A stretch of 64,000 bases of DNA from an uncultured Christensenellaceae bacterium (GTDB lineage: Bacteria > Bacillota > Clostridia > Christensenellales > UBA3700): positions 124,001 to 188,000 of the forward strand of contig CAJUOU010000001.1 of NCBI GenBank assembly GCA_910588545.1. The letters are read 5' to 3'. Position 1 is the first letter of the stretch, and every line of letters begins with the position of its first letter. The translations under genes and the position numbers were made by a program. Positions 1-8,818 of the stretch are shown in pieces. A model generated the notes under the pieces. It made no database searches. It worked only from the letters and a program-made list of their open reading frames with translations, and was not told where the DNA came from.

Positions 1-392
1 AAACATTTATATTCGATAAGGAAAAAAATGTGGAGTTGCCAAAGGCTACTTTGTCCTCTTCCGTTGTGGTGGAAAACGGGGTTGCAAAAATTACTGTTAA
101 GTCGGATAAGTTTGCAAGATTGGTAAGGTTACATTCCAAAACAATAACTAAACCATTTAGTGACAATTACTTTGATATTTTGCCTGATGAGGAAAAGGTA
201 ATAACTATCGAATGTCAAGATATGACTGCCGAACAAGTAAAAGAAGATTTGGTATTGTCAAGCGTTTGTGATGTTGTGCCAAAAGGCTCTAAGTTCAGCG
301 ATAATTTGTTTAGATTAAAGGTTTTTATGATACCTATTAATTTTGCTAATTGGATTTATTATAGTTCTATTCCAAAAAGTGTAAAAGTTTAA
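1..392 (+). CDS. GH2 beta-mannosidase-like protein, C-terminal fragment
   Basis: This reading frame is open from the first base of the window, so only about the last 130 residues are seen; the gene starts outside. The segment FSDNYFDILPDEEKVITIE resembles the C-terminal immunoglobulin-like domain of GH2 beta-mannosidases, where a phrase of the form FSDNYF-LLPGE is typical. That family removes terminal beta-mannose from mannosides or N-glycan cores. A GTG at 30 could be taken as a start, but the frame continues upstream of it and no Shine-Dalgarno site precedes it. The gene lies 24 bp before a sugar kinase and is followed by mannose-6-phosphate isomerase, which fits a mannoside-use operon. The catalytic domain is not visible, so substrate is inferred. 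Confidence 0.7.
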   Translation, partial: TFIFDKEKNVELPKATLSSSVVVENGVAKITVKSDKFARLVRLHSKTITKPFSDNYFDILPDEEKVITIECQDMTAEQVKEDLVLSSVCDVVPKGSKFSDNLFRLKVFMIPINFANWIYYSSIPKSVKV

Positions 393-416
393 AATATAAG
401 TGTTTACGAGGATAAA

Positions 417-1367
417 ATGGGTAAAGTAGTTTGTATCGGAGAAAGTTTAATAGATTTTATGCCGACAGGGGCGGAATTGACTTTTGTTGCAAAAGCAGGC
501 GGTGCACCAAGCAATGTTTGCGCTTGCATTTCCAAACTTGGCGGGACAGGTTGCTATCTTGGAAAGCTAGGCGAAGATATTTTTTCAAGATTTTTGCTAA
601 AAAATATGCAAAAATGGGGTGTCAATACCGATTATACTGTGATTGATAATAGGTATCAAACAGCGTTGGCATTTGTTTCTTTGGATGAAAACGGCGATAG
701 AGAGTTTAACTTTTATCGCAAGCAAAGCTGTGATTTAATGCTTGATAAGTCGGAAATACCCGAAAATCTAATGAAGCAAGGAGATATATTGCATTTTTGT
801 TCGGTGGGGCTTGTTGAGTCTCCGTCAAAATATGCGCATATTAAGGCAATAGAGTGTGCAAAAGCAAATAATTGCATAGTGTCTTTTGACGTCAATGTTC
901 GCGAAAGGTTGTGGGACAGCGTGGATAACTGTGTAAAAACTATAAAAGAGTTTTTGACTTATGCCGATATTGTTAAGGTTACGGATGAGGAACTTGTTTT
1001 GCTTACGGGCGAAAAGCAGGAAAGCAAAGCTGTAAGTATGCTTTTGGAGATTGCAAACAATGCAAAACTTTTGGTGTTGACAAAAGGTGGTGCAGGCGCT
1101 GCAGTTTATGACAGGATAGGTAACAACTATTTTTCAAAAGCAGCGGACGTAAAAGTAGTGGATACAACAGGCGCGGGAGATTGCTTTATAGGTTGTCTTT
1201 TGTACAAAATGAATAGCGGACAGGCAACTTTGACTGTAGATGGCATTAAGGATGCTATGGATTTTGCAAGCCTTGGATGCGGTGTGGTTATAGGCAAAAA
1301 AGGTGCAATAGAATCTATGCCGACAATAGATGATATACAGAATTTAAAAATAAGTTTATCAAAATAA
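417..1367 (+). CDS. PfkB-family carbohydrate kinase (fructokinase-like)
   Basis: A 316-residue ribokinase-fold sugar kinase. The N-terminal GESLIDFMP and the AGGAPSNVCACISKLG segment are the two PfkB sugar-binding regions. The C-terminal DTTGAGDCF signature (residues 249-257) carries the catalytic base Asp255 and the anion hole. Fructokinases of this type phosphorylate fructose at O6 with ATP in the cytoplasm. It sits 24 bp after the mannosidase fragment and 33 bp before manA, so mannose or fructose could be funnelled to fructose-6-phosphate. Start ATG 417 follows a GAGGAT ribosome site. Substrate cannot be fixed from sequence; 2-keto-3-deoxygluconate or another sugar remains possible. Confidence 0.85.
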   Translation: MGKVVCIGESLIDFMPTGAELTFVAKAGGAPSNVCACISKLGGTGCYLGKLGEDIFSRFLLKNMQKWGVNTDYTVIDNRYQTALAFVSLDENGDREFNFYRKQSCDLMLDKSEIPENLMKQGDILHFCSVGLVESPSKYAHIKAIECAKANNCIVSFDVNVRERLWDSVDNCVKTIKEFLTYADIVKVTDEELVLLTGEKQESKAVSMLLEIANNAKLLVLTKGGAGAAVYDRIGNNYFSKAADVKVVDTTGAGDCFIGCLLYKMNSGQATLTVDGIKDAMDFASLGCGVVIGKKGAIESMPTIDDIQNLKISLSK

Positions 1368-1400
1368 AATTAATATTTTATATAATTTTAGGAGTGTATT

Positions 1401-2453
1401 ATGGATAAAAAGAAATTGGCAAGCGAGCCGTTGTTTTTTGAATTAAACAGAGTTTTTCGTATTTATTTGGGTGGCTTGCAATATGCGGAACTACGCGGCG
1501 AGAAAGCGGAAGATACGCTATTTCCCGAGGAGTGGATAGCTAGCAAAGTAAAAGCAATTAACCCTAAATATTTTGGACCTAGAGATGGTGTTTCGGTAAT
1601 AAAAGGTACGGATATTTTCTTTGATGATTTTTTGGAAGAGCAAAAAGATTTGCTTTTGGGTAACCGAAAATATGACTGTTTGGTAAAATACTTGGATAGT
1701 GCAATAAGGTTGCCTGTACAAGTTCATCCTACAAAAGATTTTTCTAAAAAGCATTTTAACAGTGAGTACGGAAAAACCGAAGCATGGCTTGTCATTGCAA
1801 CAAGACCAAATGCAAAAATTTATTTCGGTTTTAACGACTATATCGGTAAAGAAAAATTTTCCGCTTTAGAAGAAGAGAGTTTGGAAAACCGCGACGTAAT
1901 GCGTACAATTTTAAATGGTGTAGATGCGCATGTAGGAGATATGTATTTGATACCGGGGGGGTTGATTCATGCAATAGGCGAGGGCTGTACAATAGTGGAA
2001 GTTCAAGAGCCAACCGATTTTACTATTCAACCTGAAAATTGGTGCGGAGATTATAAAATAAGCGAAGAGGAAAAATATATAGGCTTGGATAAGTCTACCG
2101 CACTTGATTGCTTTGATTATAATTTAGTTGGCGAAAAAGCACTTAACCTTGCCAAAATCGCCCCTAAAGTTGCAATCGATACAAAAACTTATGTTAAAGA
2201 GGAACTTATAACTTATAAAGATACCACTTGTTTTGCTGAAAACAGACATATTTTAAAAGGTGGCAGTTTTGTTATGGACTATGCTCCTAGTGTGTATATC
2301 TGCCTTGAGGGCGATGCTGAAATAGTAGGCGACAACTACAACAAAAAAATAGGCAAAGGGGACTACTTCTTCCTACCTTATGCTGCGGAGGGCAAGTTTA
2401 AAGTACAAGGCATGGCGGTGCTTATTGAGTGTTTGCCAAGCAAACAAGATTAA
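1401..2453 (+). CDS. manA: Mannose-6-phosphate isomerase, class I
   Basis: A 350-residue cupin-type phosphomannose isomerase that interconverts mannose-6-phosphate and fructose-6-phosphate. The metal site is visible: QVHP (Gln107, His109), GKTEAW (Glu127) and PGGLIHAIGEG (His190). A C-terminal cupin half, with EGDAEIVGDNYNKKIGKGDYFFLP, completes the short bacterial form of the family. It follows the PfkB kinase by 33 bp, with a GGAG ribosome site before ATG 1401, and appears to be the last gene of the mannoside operon. A hairpin at 2545-2574 lies downstream. Confidence 0.9.
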   Translation: MDKKKLASEPLFFELNRVFRIYLGGLQYAELRGEKAEDTLFPEEWIASKVKAINPKYFGPRDGVSVIKGTDIFFDDFLEEQKDLLLGNRKYDCLVKYLDSAIRLPVQVHPTKDFSKKHFNSEYGKTEAWLVIATRPNAKIYFGFNDYIGKEKFSALEEESLENRDVMRTILNGVDAHVGDMYLIPGGLIHAIGEGCTIVEVQEPTDFTIQPENWCGDYKISEEEKYIGLDKSTALDCFDYNLVGEKALNLAKIAPKVAIDTKTYVKEELITYKDTTCFAENRHILKGGSFVMDYAPSVYICLEGDAEIVGDNYNKKIGKGDYFFLPYAAEGKFKVQGMAVLIECLPSKQD

Positions 2454-2544
2454 TATATGATTGCGGGATGTCATTAAATTACGATAATATCCTAAGCCAT
2501 AAACTTTCTAATTATAGTTTTAAAAAATATAAATCAAAAAAATT

Positions 2545-2640
2545 AACACCTCAAACGTTTGGTTTTGGGGTGTTATATTTTGTGTAAAATTTAAATTGGG
2601 CAAAAAGTGGCGTTCACTACAATAATCCTATCAAAAATCG
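2545..2640 (-). repeat. Conserved block A1: terminator hairpin plus conserved leader, left of cassette 1
   Basis: This block recurs at 10671-10770 and 14701-14797, always just left of an invertible cassette. It has an 11-bp hairpin (AACACCTCAAA at 545-555 with TTTTGGGGTGTT ending at 2574) followed by about 60 well-conserved bases ending in CTATCAAAAATCG. Read on the minus strand, the hairpin is followed by AATTTTTTT, so it would terminate transcripts from the leftward promoter in cassette 1. The repeat is seen directly; an RNA function is inferred. No conserved open reading frame was found in it. Confidence 0.75.
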
Positions 2641-2682
2641 ATATTATCGGTGCAAACAAAACGCCTCGAATGTAAAATTCGT

Positions 2683-2859
2683 GTACATGGAATAAGTATA
2701 TCTATGTACTTATTCTATTTTATTATAAAACAAAAAATAAAATAATGTCAATATTAAAGTAAGTATTTTGTAAAACCTTTAGTTAAATTATACTAAAAAT
2801 TTATATTAGCTCCTTAAAAAACACCCTAAAAAGTACATAGATATACTTATTCCATGTAC
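2683..2859. repeat. Invertible promoter cassette 1 (inverted-repeat bounded)
   Basis: A perfect 27-bp inverted repeat bounds this segment: left arm 2683-2709, right arm 2833-2859. Two more bases pair on the inner side (2710-2711 with 2831-2832). Each arm is itself a palindrome with 8-bp half-sites, GTACATGG and CTATGTAC, around an 11-bp centre, as expected of a tyrosine-recombinase core site. The 119-bp interior is AT-rich and holds a consensus promoter. The architecture is repeated at 10811 and 14839. Inversion is inferred from structure only. Confidence 0.75.
2722..2751 (-). promoter_or_regulatory. Sigma-A-type promoter inside cassette 1, pointing away from the surface gene
   Basis: On the minus strand TTGACA (2746-2751) and TATAAT (2722-2727) are separated by 18 bp. 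In this orientation transcription would start near 2715 and run left into block A1 and its terminator. Flipping the cassette would put the -10 near 2815-2820 and aim it at the gene at 2910. About 55 bp upstream of the -35 (2752-2805) are also conserved among the three cassettes and could bind a regulator. Confidence 0.75.
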
Positions 2860-2909
2860 GTGCATTTTTTGTCTAAATAAGTCTTAATATGCTAAGGAGA
2901 AATTTGAAA

Positions 2910-5900
2910 ATGAATAAAGTAAAGATAAAGTTCAGTTATTTAGCGATAGTTTTAGCAACCTCAATTTTACTATTAGTGAGTAGTATTGCATCGATTTTTA
3001 TTTCTCCAAATCAAGTAATTGCTTTGTCTAGTACGGTTGCTGCAGTTACAGCCGCTAATAATGCTGAACTATGGGATTCAAATACTCAAAGCTTTAATAA
3101 ACAAGTTGTAAATGACATTAAAAATAAATTGTTTGGGAGTCAAAACCCAAAAGATTATATAAATAATAATTACGATAGTCAAGAGTATAATTGGACACAA
3201 AGTAAAGTTGTAAATGCACGAACTATAAATGCGCAAGTCGGAAATGCCAATGAAGGAATGATAGTGACTTTAGGCGGTAAAAAATGGATGGTTACATCAT
3301 TAACTTTTGGAGAGGGAGATAAAAAGGACGATATAATATTAACTTTGTATTTAGCAAGTAGTGAAGGCACAGCCATGTTCTATTCGAATAATAATGATGT
3401 AAAAGGAAATAACGCTTATTGCAGAAGTGAGGTAAGAAAAAATTTAATTGAAAACTCTAATTGGAGTTTATTTAATCAAGCTAGTGATTTTGCGACGCAA
3501 TATCTTGTTCAACCAAAGTTTATTAAGTATCAACATACGCAAACGTCAATGGGAAGAGGCGGTGTCCATAGTCCGGTTCATGTGCCAAATGAAGCCTTAG
3601 ATGAGTTTACAAGTGGTTGGCATACTAATTTAAACGGCGGATATAATTCCGTAAGCGAAATGTTTGGTGGCATACGCTATGATGCTTGGGGGGATGATTA
3701 TTTATGGTTGCCAAGTATGACGGAAACAGGCTCAAATAATAACCTTGATGTAGCTTCTATATGGAAATTAACCAGCCATCAAAGAATGCCTAAGTCAGGT
3801 GGTGCACAAATACCTTCTTGGTTTAGAACAGGAGATAGTAACAATTATGGTTTTGCTAATGCAATCAAGGAAAACGGAGATAGAATGTATTACACAGTAG
3901 AAAATGCTTTGGGTATACGTCCTGCAATACATTTAAATTATACCGAAATGTTGGATAGCTTAACTAATGTTAATGACCCTAAAGATTTAGAGAGCACATA
4001 TAACGAAAAAGGTCAAACAATCAAAAGCATTGCCGATGCAACTAGAGCAGCATGGTATGAAAGTGAAATTTACGAAAATACAGCTAACTATATAGATATT
4101 ACCTATCCTAACAGCTTGACAACCTTGCAAGATGCGGGAGAGTATTGGGTTAAGTTGGAAATAACTCAAAGCTATATTGACGAAGTGTATCGACTAGTGG
4201 AAAAAGATGGCTTGGATTATGGTTGGACAGCTACTGAAATAGCGCAAATGAAAGAAAAACGAAAACCTAAATTCCGCGGAACTGCTAATACAGCCGACAT
4301 CGACCATACGGAATCGGACACTGTGCGATGGATTAAGGTAACAATAAAAAAGGCAGAAATTGATTTTTCCAAAGCAGTATGGAGTGCGGAGAAGATTGAG
4401 TATAATGCTTTTAATCAAAGCGTGACAATATCGGGATTGCCGTCTTTCATAACACTGCAATACAATAATAATGTAAAAAAGGAAGTTGGAACATACACTG
4501 CTGAGGTAATAGATATTACAACCAGCAATAATAATTATAAAGTACCGTCTAATACCGAAATTTCAAACTATCCGACTTTAAGGCATACATGGCAAATTGT
4601 AAAGAAAAAAATAACTGCATCGTGGAATAGGCAAAGCAGCACTCAAAACGGAGTGACAATCTCCTTGCCAAAACTTAATGTTGCGGAAAATATGGCAGAT
4701 GCGATTGAATATACCTACTATAAAAATTCGGGTATGACCGAGGTAATAAGTTTGGCAGATATTTTTAAGGAGTTTGATTTAACCGAAGTTAAAACTTATT
4801 GGGTTAAAGCGACGCTAAAGGCAAGTGGCGGAACATTTAACGCTACAAATTGCACTTTTACCTCTAATGGTGCCGAAACTTCTCAATTAGTAACTACTAT
4901 GCAAACAGGGTCAACCAGCAATAGTGTTAGCGTGGAACTTACCAATAAAAAAGTGACCTTTAACAACAACGAACAAAAGGCGGATTTCTCTGTCAATGGT
5001 GGTTTGGTTGCAAGCGATTTGGTAATATCCTATTTTACAAGCGACGGCACGCCTTTGACTCTAGCCCCTAAAAATGCAGGAAAATATAAGGTTTCCGTAG
5101 CACTTAGGGATGATTTGACCGATTTTATCATTACAGGCATAACTGAGTTCGAATTTGAAATAGAAAGCTTAAAAATCAAAAAACCGCTTGCTAGTCAAAA
5201 GCAATATTTCCAAGCTGACGGATTTAGCTTGAGCGACATTGCAAACTTACCAAGCGGTTGGAAAACTTATTTTAATATAAAAGCTTATGACAAAGATAAC
5301 AACGAGGTAATGTCTGAAAATGATAATTGGAATTTTATCAACGTAAATACATATCACATTGAAATAGCCTTTAACAACGGAATAAACACTGCAAACGGCG
5401 GTTTACACGACAATGTAATTTGGAGTGACTTAGATAAAAACGCTTTTACGGTAAACCTTGAAATTATGCCGCTTGTATTTAGTATATCGGGTTGGCAAGA
5501 CGGCAATGAGAACAAAAAACCTGTGATTACGGGAGCCGATGATAAGGAGATTGCAAAGTATTTCGATTATGTAATTTACGAGCTTAAAAACGGCGTAATT
5601 ATAGGTAATATGTTAGCTCAGAATGCCACTTTGAAGTACAGCACAGATTATCAAATTTCATTGCAAGTAAAGGACGAATTCGGTGGTAATGTATTTTTGG
5701 AATACAATGGCGAAAACATTGCCGAAACCGAGCCTTATAAATTTAAAACTCAAGCAAATCCAAATCCCGGTGCGGACGGCGACGGAGATAATGAAAATGA
5801 CGGTAACGGCACAGGCGGTGGCAATGGAAGCAGTAGCGGTAACGGCGGCACTGACTTATGGTTTGGCGAAAATGGGAAATTACCATTGTTTGCATGGGTT

Positions 5901-6314
5901 TTGATTGCAAGTAATTTGTTGACTGCTTTATTATTGATAATTTTGGTTATTGCGTTGATTCGTAGCAAAAACAACAAAGATAAGTTTACTAGGGTTGCGC
6001 CTACCGTAGATACAAGCAGCAACAATACTAACGATACAAATCAAATTGTAAATGACAATCAAAATAATTCTTTTGTAAATGCGGATTTGATGAACAATAG
6101 CGATTGGACATTTATTGTAAGGGAAAAAGATGTTTTGAATATAAAAGCGTTGGGAAATCAAAACGAAAGGGTATTGATGTACGCTTGCAAGGAAAGCGAA
6201 ATTAAAAAACTTAAAAAATTCCAAAATGCTATAGCCGAAGGAAGTAGTGTGCCTGAAGAGGATGCAGATAAGCAAAATAACTCTAAGCAAAAAAATAAGA
6301 AAAAGAAAAAATAA
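2910..6314 (+). CDS. Large exported surface protein, DUF6273-like plus MBG-like repeats, C-terminal membrane anchor
   Basis: About 1134 residues. I chose ATG 2910 because AAGGAG at 2894 is correctly spaced; an upstream ATG at 2889 lacks a site. The N-terminus is a signal or anchor helix (residues 8-40). Residues about 110-350 resemble DUF6273: a W-rich core, then DDYLWLPSMTETG and LGIRPAIHLN. Residues about 480-950 resemble bacterial Ig/MBG-like repeats. A Gly/Asn-rich linker leads to one transmembrane helix (about 989-1018). A cytoplasmic tail of about 115 residues follows, with a block beginning DWTFIVREKDVLNIKAL near 1064 that is shared with the paralog at 11036. There is no LPXTG motif. 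The gene lies just downstream of invertible cassette 1. An adhesin or receptor role is inferred; the true function is unknown. Confidence 0.8.
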   Translation: MNKVKIKFSYLAIVLATSILLLVSSIASIFISPNQVIALSSTVAAVTAANNAELWDSNTQSFNKQVVNDIKNKLFGSQNPKDYINNNYDSQEYNWTQSKVVNARTINAQVGNANEGMIVTLGGKKWMVTSLTFGEGDKKDDIILTLYLASSEGTAMFYSNNNDVKGNNAYCRSEVRKNLIENSNWSLFNQASDFATQYLVQPKFIKYQHTQTSMGRGGVHSPVHVPNEALDEFTSGWHTNLNGGYNSVSEMFGGIRYDAWGDDYLWLPSMTETGSNNNLDVASIWKLTSHQRMPKSGGAQIPSWFRTGDSNNYGFANAIKENGDRMYYTVENALGIRPAIHLNYTEMLDSLTNVNDPKDLESTYNEKGQTIKSIADATRAAWYESEIYENTANYIDITYPNSLTTLQDAGEYWVKLEITQSYIDEVYRLVEKDGLDYGWTATEIAQMKEKRKPKFRGTANTADIDHTESDTVRWIKVTIKKAEIDFSKAVWSAEKIEYNAFNQSVTISGLPSFITLQYNNNVKKEVGTYTAEVIDITTSNNNYKVPSNTEISNYPTLRHTWQIVKKKITASWNRQSSTQNGVTISLPKLNVAENMADAIEYTYYKNSGMTEVISLADIFKEFDLTEVKTYWVKATLKASGGTFNATNCTFTSNGAETSQLVTTMQTGSTSNSVSVELTNKKVTFNNNEQKADFSVNGGLVASDLVISYFTSDGTPLTLAPKNAGKYKVSVALRDDLTDFIITGITEFEFEIESLKIKKPLASQKQYFQADGFSLSDIANLPSGWKTYFNIKAYDKDNNEVMSENDNWNFINVNTYHIEIAFNNGINTANGGLHDNVIWSDLDKNAFTVNLEIMPLVFSISGWQDGNENKKPVITGADDKEIAKYFDYVIYELKNGVIIGNMLAQNATLKYSTDYQISLQVKDEFGGNVFLEYNGENIAETEPYKFKTQANPNPGADGDGDNENDGNGTGGGNGSSSGNGGTDLWFGENGKLPLFAWVLIASNLLTALLLIILVIALIRSKNNKDKFTRVAPTVDTSSNNTNDTNQIVNDNQNNSFVNADLMNNSDWTFIVREKDVLNIKALGNQNERVLMYACKESEIKKLKKFQNAIAEGSSVPEEDADKQNNSKQKNKKKKK

Positions 6315-6321
6315 AACAAAG

Positions 6322-6350
6322 AACAGCGATTATTTCTAATCGCTGTTTTT
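6322..6350 (+). terminator. Rho-independent terminator after surface protein 1
   Basis: Perfect 11-bp stem AACAGCGATTA/TAATCGCTGTT with a TTTC loop, followed by a short T run. It starts 7 bp after the stop codon. Confidence 0.85.
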
Positions 6351-6554
6351 GATACAAAATATTTGCCGAATATAAAAATTAATATTTTTAAAAATTGGTT
6401 TTTTGTTTTATTTAAATATTGTCAATTAAATTATTTGAAAATAATAAATTTTAAACTAAGCTAGCAAAAATGCCAATTTGGATTTGCTTTTTGCATTAAA
6501 ACCGTAATAAGTTTTCAAGCAAATATTTTGTATAAACCATCTCTAAATGACTAA

Positions 6555-6704
6555 TTAAACTTTAGTAAAAGAAGTATTAGTACATTTTGGGCATGGTGGG
6601 CATTTATCGTTTTGATTTAGGTGAATATCTGTACCGCAGTTAGTGCAAGAATAGCAACCTTTACCTGGTTTTTCACCTGTACGACAAGTACATTTAGATG
6701 CCAT
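6555..6704 (-). CDS. Small Cys-rich zinc-ribbon-like protein, 49 aa
   Basis: A short minus-strand gene with a strong ribosome site (GGGAGGAG at 6709-6716 on the minus strand) before its ATG at 6704. The product has eight Cys arranged C5-C7, C17-C20, C23, C35, C38 and C41, including CYSCTNC and CPPCPKC. These look like paired knuckles of a zinc ribbon, similar to small zinc-ribbon proteins in Clostridia. It ends in TSFTKV. It stands alone, convergent with surface protein 1 and divergent from the Lrp gene. Function is unknown; metal binding is inferred from Cys spacing. Stretches on either side (6351-6554, 6705-6794) are AT-rich with nothing else recognised. Confidence 0.7.
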   Translation of the reverse strand: MASKCTCRTGEKPGKGCYSCTNCGTDIHLNQNDKCPPCPKCTNTSFTKV

Positions 6705-6794
6705 ATTCTCCTCCCAATAAGATAGATTAGTAGCTTTGAGCTACAACTATATTATAAGCATTTTAAATTTACTTATACATTTAAAATAAAATTA

Positions 6795-6823
6795 TTGACA
6801 CATTAATTTAAATAGTGTATACT
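6795..6823 (+). promoter_or_regulatory. Promoter of the Lrp-aminotransferase operon
   Basis: TTGACA (6795-6800) and TATACT (6818-6823) with a 17-bp spacer, giving a leader of about 90 nt before ATG 6920. Confidence 0.8.
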
Positions 6824-6919
6824 TTTAAATAACAAGCAAAATTTGCGTATAAATTTGCATAAAATAATTAATATATGCAGGCGTAAATTTAGCAAATAAA
6901 AAGCATAAGGAGTATATTT

Positions 6920-7408
6920 ATGGACAAAATTGCAAAAAAAGTAGTTGAACTTTTAAAAGAAGATGCAAGGTATACTGCGGCACAAATTGCCACTATGGTC
7001 AATCAAGACGAAAAAACTATTGCAAAAGTAGTCGCGGAGTTGGAAGAGAGCGGCGTTATTGTCAAATATACTACCATTATTAATAATGAAAAAGCAGGCG
7101 ACGATTTTGTGGACGCTTTGATAGAGGTTAAAGTAAATCCTCAAAGTCAATCGGGATATGAGGCAATAGCGACAGAAATTGCAAAGTTCGATATGGTTAA
7201 AAATCTATACCTTATGAGTGGTACTTTTGACTTGGCACTTACAATCGAGGGCAAAAGTATTAAGGATATAGCTTTGTTTGTGTCTGAGGAATTATCTGCT
7301 ATTGACAGTGTAGTCAGCGTTGCTACTCACTTTATTTTAAAGGAATATAAGTCAAGCGGTGTTTCTTTTGGCGAAAGTGTGAGTGATAAAAGAGAGATGA
7401 TACGATGA
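6920..7408 (+). CDS. Lrp/AsnC-family transcriptional regulator
   Basis: 162 residues. An N-terminal winged helix (residues 1-60, with ARYTAAQIATMVNQDEKTIAKVVAELEESGVI) is followed by a RAM/ACT-like ligand domain (about 65-145, with VKNLYLMSGTFDLALTIEGKS). Such proteins bind amino acids and control amino-acid genes as octamers. ATG 6920 has an AAGGAG site. The stop codon overlaps the next start by 4 nt (ATGA), so it is translationally coupled to an aminotransferase, its most likely target or functional partner. Confidence 0.9.
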   Translation: MDKIAKKVVELLKEDARYTAAQIATMVNQDEKTIAKVVAELEESGVIVKYTTIINNEKAGDDFVDALIEVKVNPQSQSGYEAIATEIAKFDMVKNLYLMSGTFDLALTIEGKSIKDIALFVSEELSAIDSVVSVATHFILKEYKSSGVSFGESVSDKREMIR

Positions 7409-8586
7409 ATTACGATAAATATATAAGTGAAATTGCAAAAAGTATAAAGCCATCCGGCATAAGGAAATTTTTTGATGTCGCAAATACAATGAAAGATGCT
7501 ATTTCATTGGGTGTAGGCGAGCCGGATTTTGTAACACCATGGGCAGTCCGCGATGCTGCCATAACAAGCATTAAAAGAGGATATACACAGTATACCTCCA
7601 ATGCAGGTATGCCGGAATTGCGTGAGGCAATAGGTAAATATTTACATTTAAGATACAATTTGCAGTATGACCCAAATGATGAAATTTTGGTAACGGTCGG
7701 CGCAAGTGAGGGTATTGACTTGGCTTTAAGAGCACTACTTAATACAGGAGATGAAGTTTTGATACCTGACCCGTCTTATGTATCCTATTCGCCATGCGTA
7801 ACTTTGTGCGGCGGTGTTCCTGTCCCTGTAAATTGCGTGGTGGAAAATGATTTTAAGGTAACTGCAAAAGATTTAAAGGAAAAAATAACAGATAAAACAA
7901 AAGTTTTGATAATGCCTTATCCAAATAACCCAACAGGCGCTATTATGGAAAAATCGCATTTAATAGATATTGCAAAACTTTGTATCGAAAAGGACATAAT
8001 AGTTATATCGGACGAGATATATTCCGAGCTTACTTATGACGAGGTACATACTTCGATTGCATCGCTACCTGATATGAGGGAAAGAACGGTGGTTATCAAC
8101 GGCTTTTCAAAGGCTTTTGCAATGACAGGTTGGAGATTGGGCTATATCGCTTGTCCTAGGGAACTTTTGGTGCCAATGTACAAAATACACCAATACGGCA
8201 TAATGTGTGCACCTACTGCAAGTCAGTATGCAGGACTTAAAGCTTTGAACGATGCTTTTGAGGATGATTTTGCTAGCGTACGTGAAATGCACGATGAGTA
8301 TGACAAACGTCGTAGATATTTGGTGCTAGAATTAAACAAAATGGGGCTTGAGTGCTTTGAGCCAAAAGGTGCATTTTATGTATTCCCTAAAGTTTCAAGC
8401 ACAGGTATGAACGGCGAGGAGTTTGCAAATGGTCTTTTGTTTTCCAAAAAGGTTGCCGTTGTACCGGGTAATGCTTTTGGCGAAAACGGCAACGATTTTG
8501 TAAGAATTAGCTATGCTTACAGTATGGAAAAATTGAAAAAAGCAATAAAACGTATAAGCGAGTACTTAGAAGAATTAAAAAAATAA
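7405..8586 (+). CDS. PLP-dependent aminotransferase, class I/II
   Basis: 393 residues of the aspartate/aromatic aminotransferase fold type I. Visible motifs are MPYPNNPTGA, the SDEIYSELTYD segment with the PLP-pyridine Asp, and NGFSKAFAMTGWRLGY with the PLP-binding Lys236. VRISYAYS near the C-terminus carries the substrate-carboxylate Arg. It transfers amino groups between an amino acid and a 2-oxo acid in the cytoplasm. Overlap with the Lrp gene suggests amino-acid-responsive expression. Aspartate, alanine or aromatic specificity cannot be decided here. Confidence 0.9.
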   Translation: MNYDKYISEIAKSIKPSGIRKFFDVANTMKDAISLGVGEPDFVTPWAVRDAAITSIKRGYTQYTSNAGMPELREAIGKYLHLRYNLQYDPNDEILVTVGASEGIDLALRALLNTGDEVLIPDPSYVSYSPCVTLCGGVPVPVNCVVENDFKVTAKDLKEKITDKTKVLIMPYPNNPTGAIMEKSHLIDIAKLCIEKDIIVISDEIYSELTYDEVHTSIASLPDMRERTVVINGFSKAFAMTGWRLGYIACPRELLVPMYKIHQYGIMCAPTASQYAGLKALNDAFEDDFASVREMHDEYDKRRRYLVLELNKMGLECFEPKGAFYVFPKVSSTGMNGEEFANGLLFSKKVAVVPGNAFGENGNDFVRISYAYSMEKLKKAIKRISEYLEELKK

Positions 8587-8650
8587 CAATCTTTTAAATT
8601 AGAGGAAAGTACAATAATAGGTTAAACTTTTATTTGTGTTATTACAAACA

Positions 8651-8677
8651 AAAATGCGCTGTTTACAGTGCATTTTT
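8651..8677 (+). terminator. Terminator after the aminotransferase
   Basis: Stem AAAATGCGCTG/CAGTGCATTTT (one G-U pair) with a TTTA loop and a T run, 64 bp after the stop codon. Confidence 0.8.
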
Positions 8678-8785
8678 TGTAACATTATAATAAATTTTGC
8701 AGCTTTATTATTTTACATGAATTATAAACAGAATTTACAATACAATCATCGGTTTAAAAAATTATTTATTGCAAATTATGAAAAA

Positions 8786-8816
8786 TAAAAAACCTAGGAT
8801 GACCTAGGTTTTTTTC
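8786..8816 (-). terminator. Terminator of spoVG
   Basis: Stem AACCTAGG/CCTAGGTT around a 4-nt loop, flanked by A and T runs. On the minus strand it ends in TTTTTTATTTTT and lies directly after the spoVG stop. Confidence 0.85.
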
Positions 8817-8818
8817 AA

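Noticed and set aside
2721..2830. Rightward promoter TTGTAA-15-TATACT in cassette 1
   Set aside because: Short spacer and not kept in cassettes 2 and 3; the leftward promoter is the conserved one.
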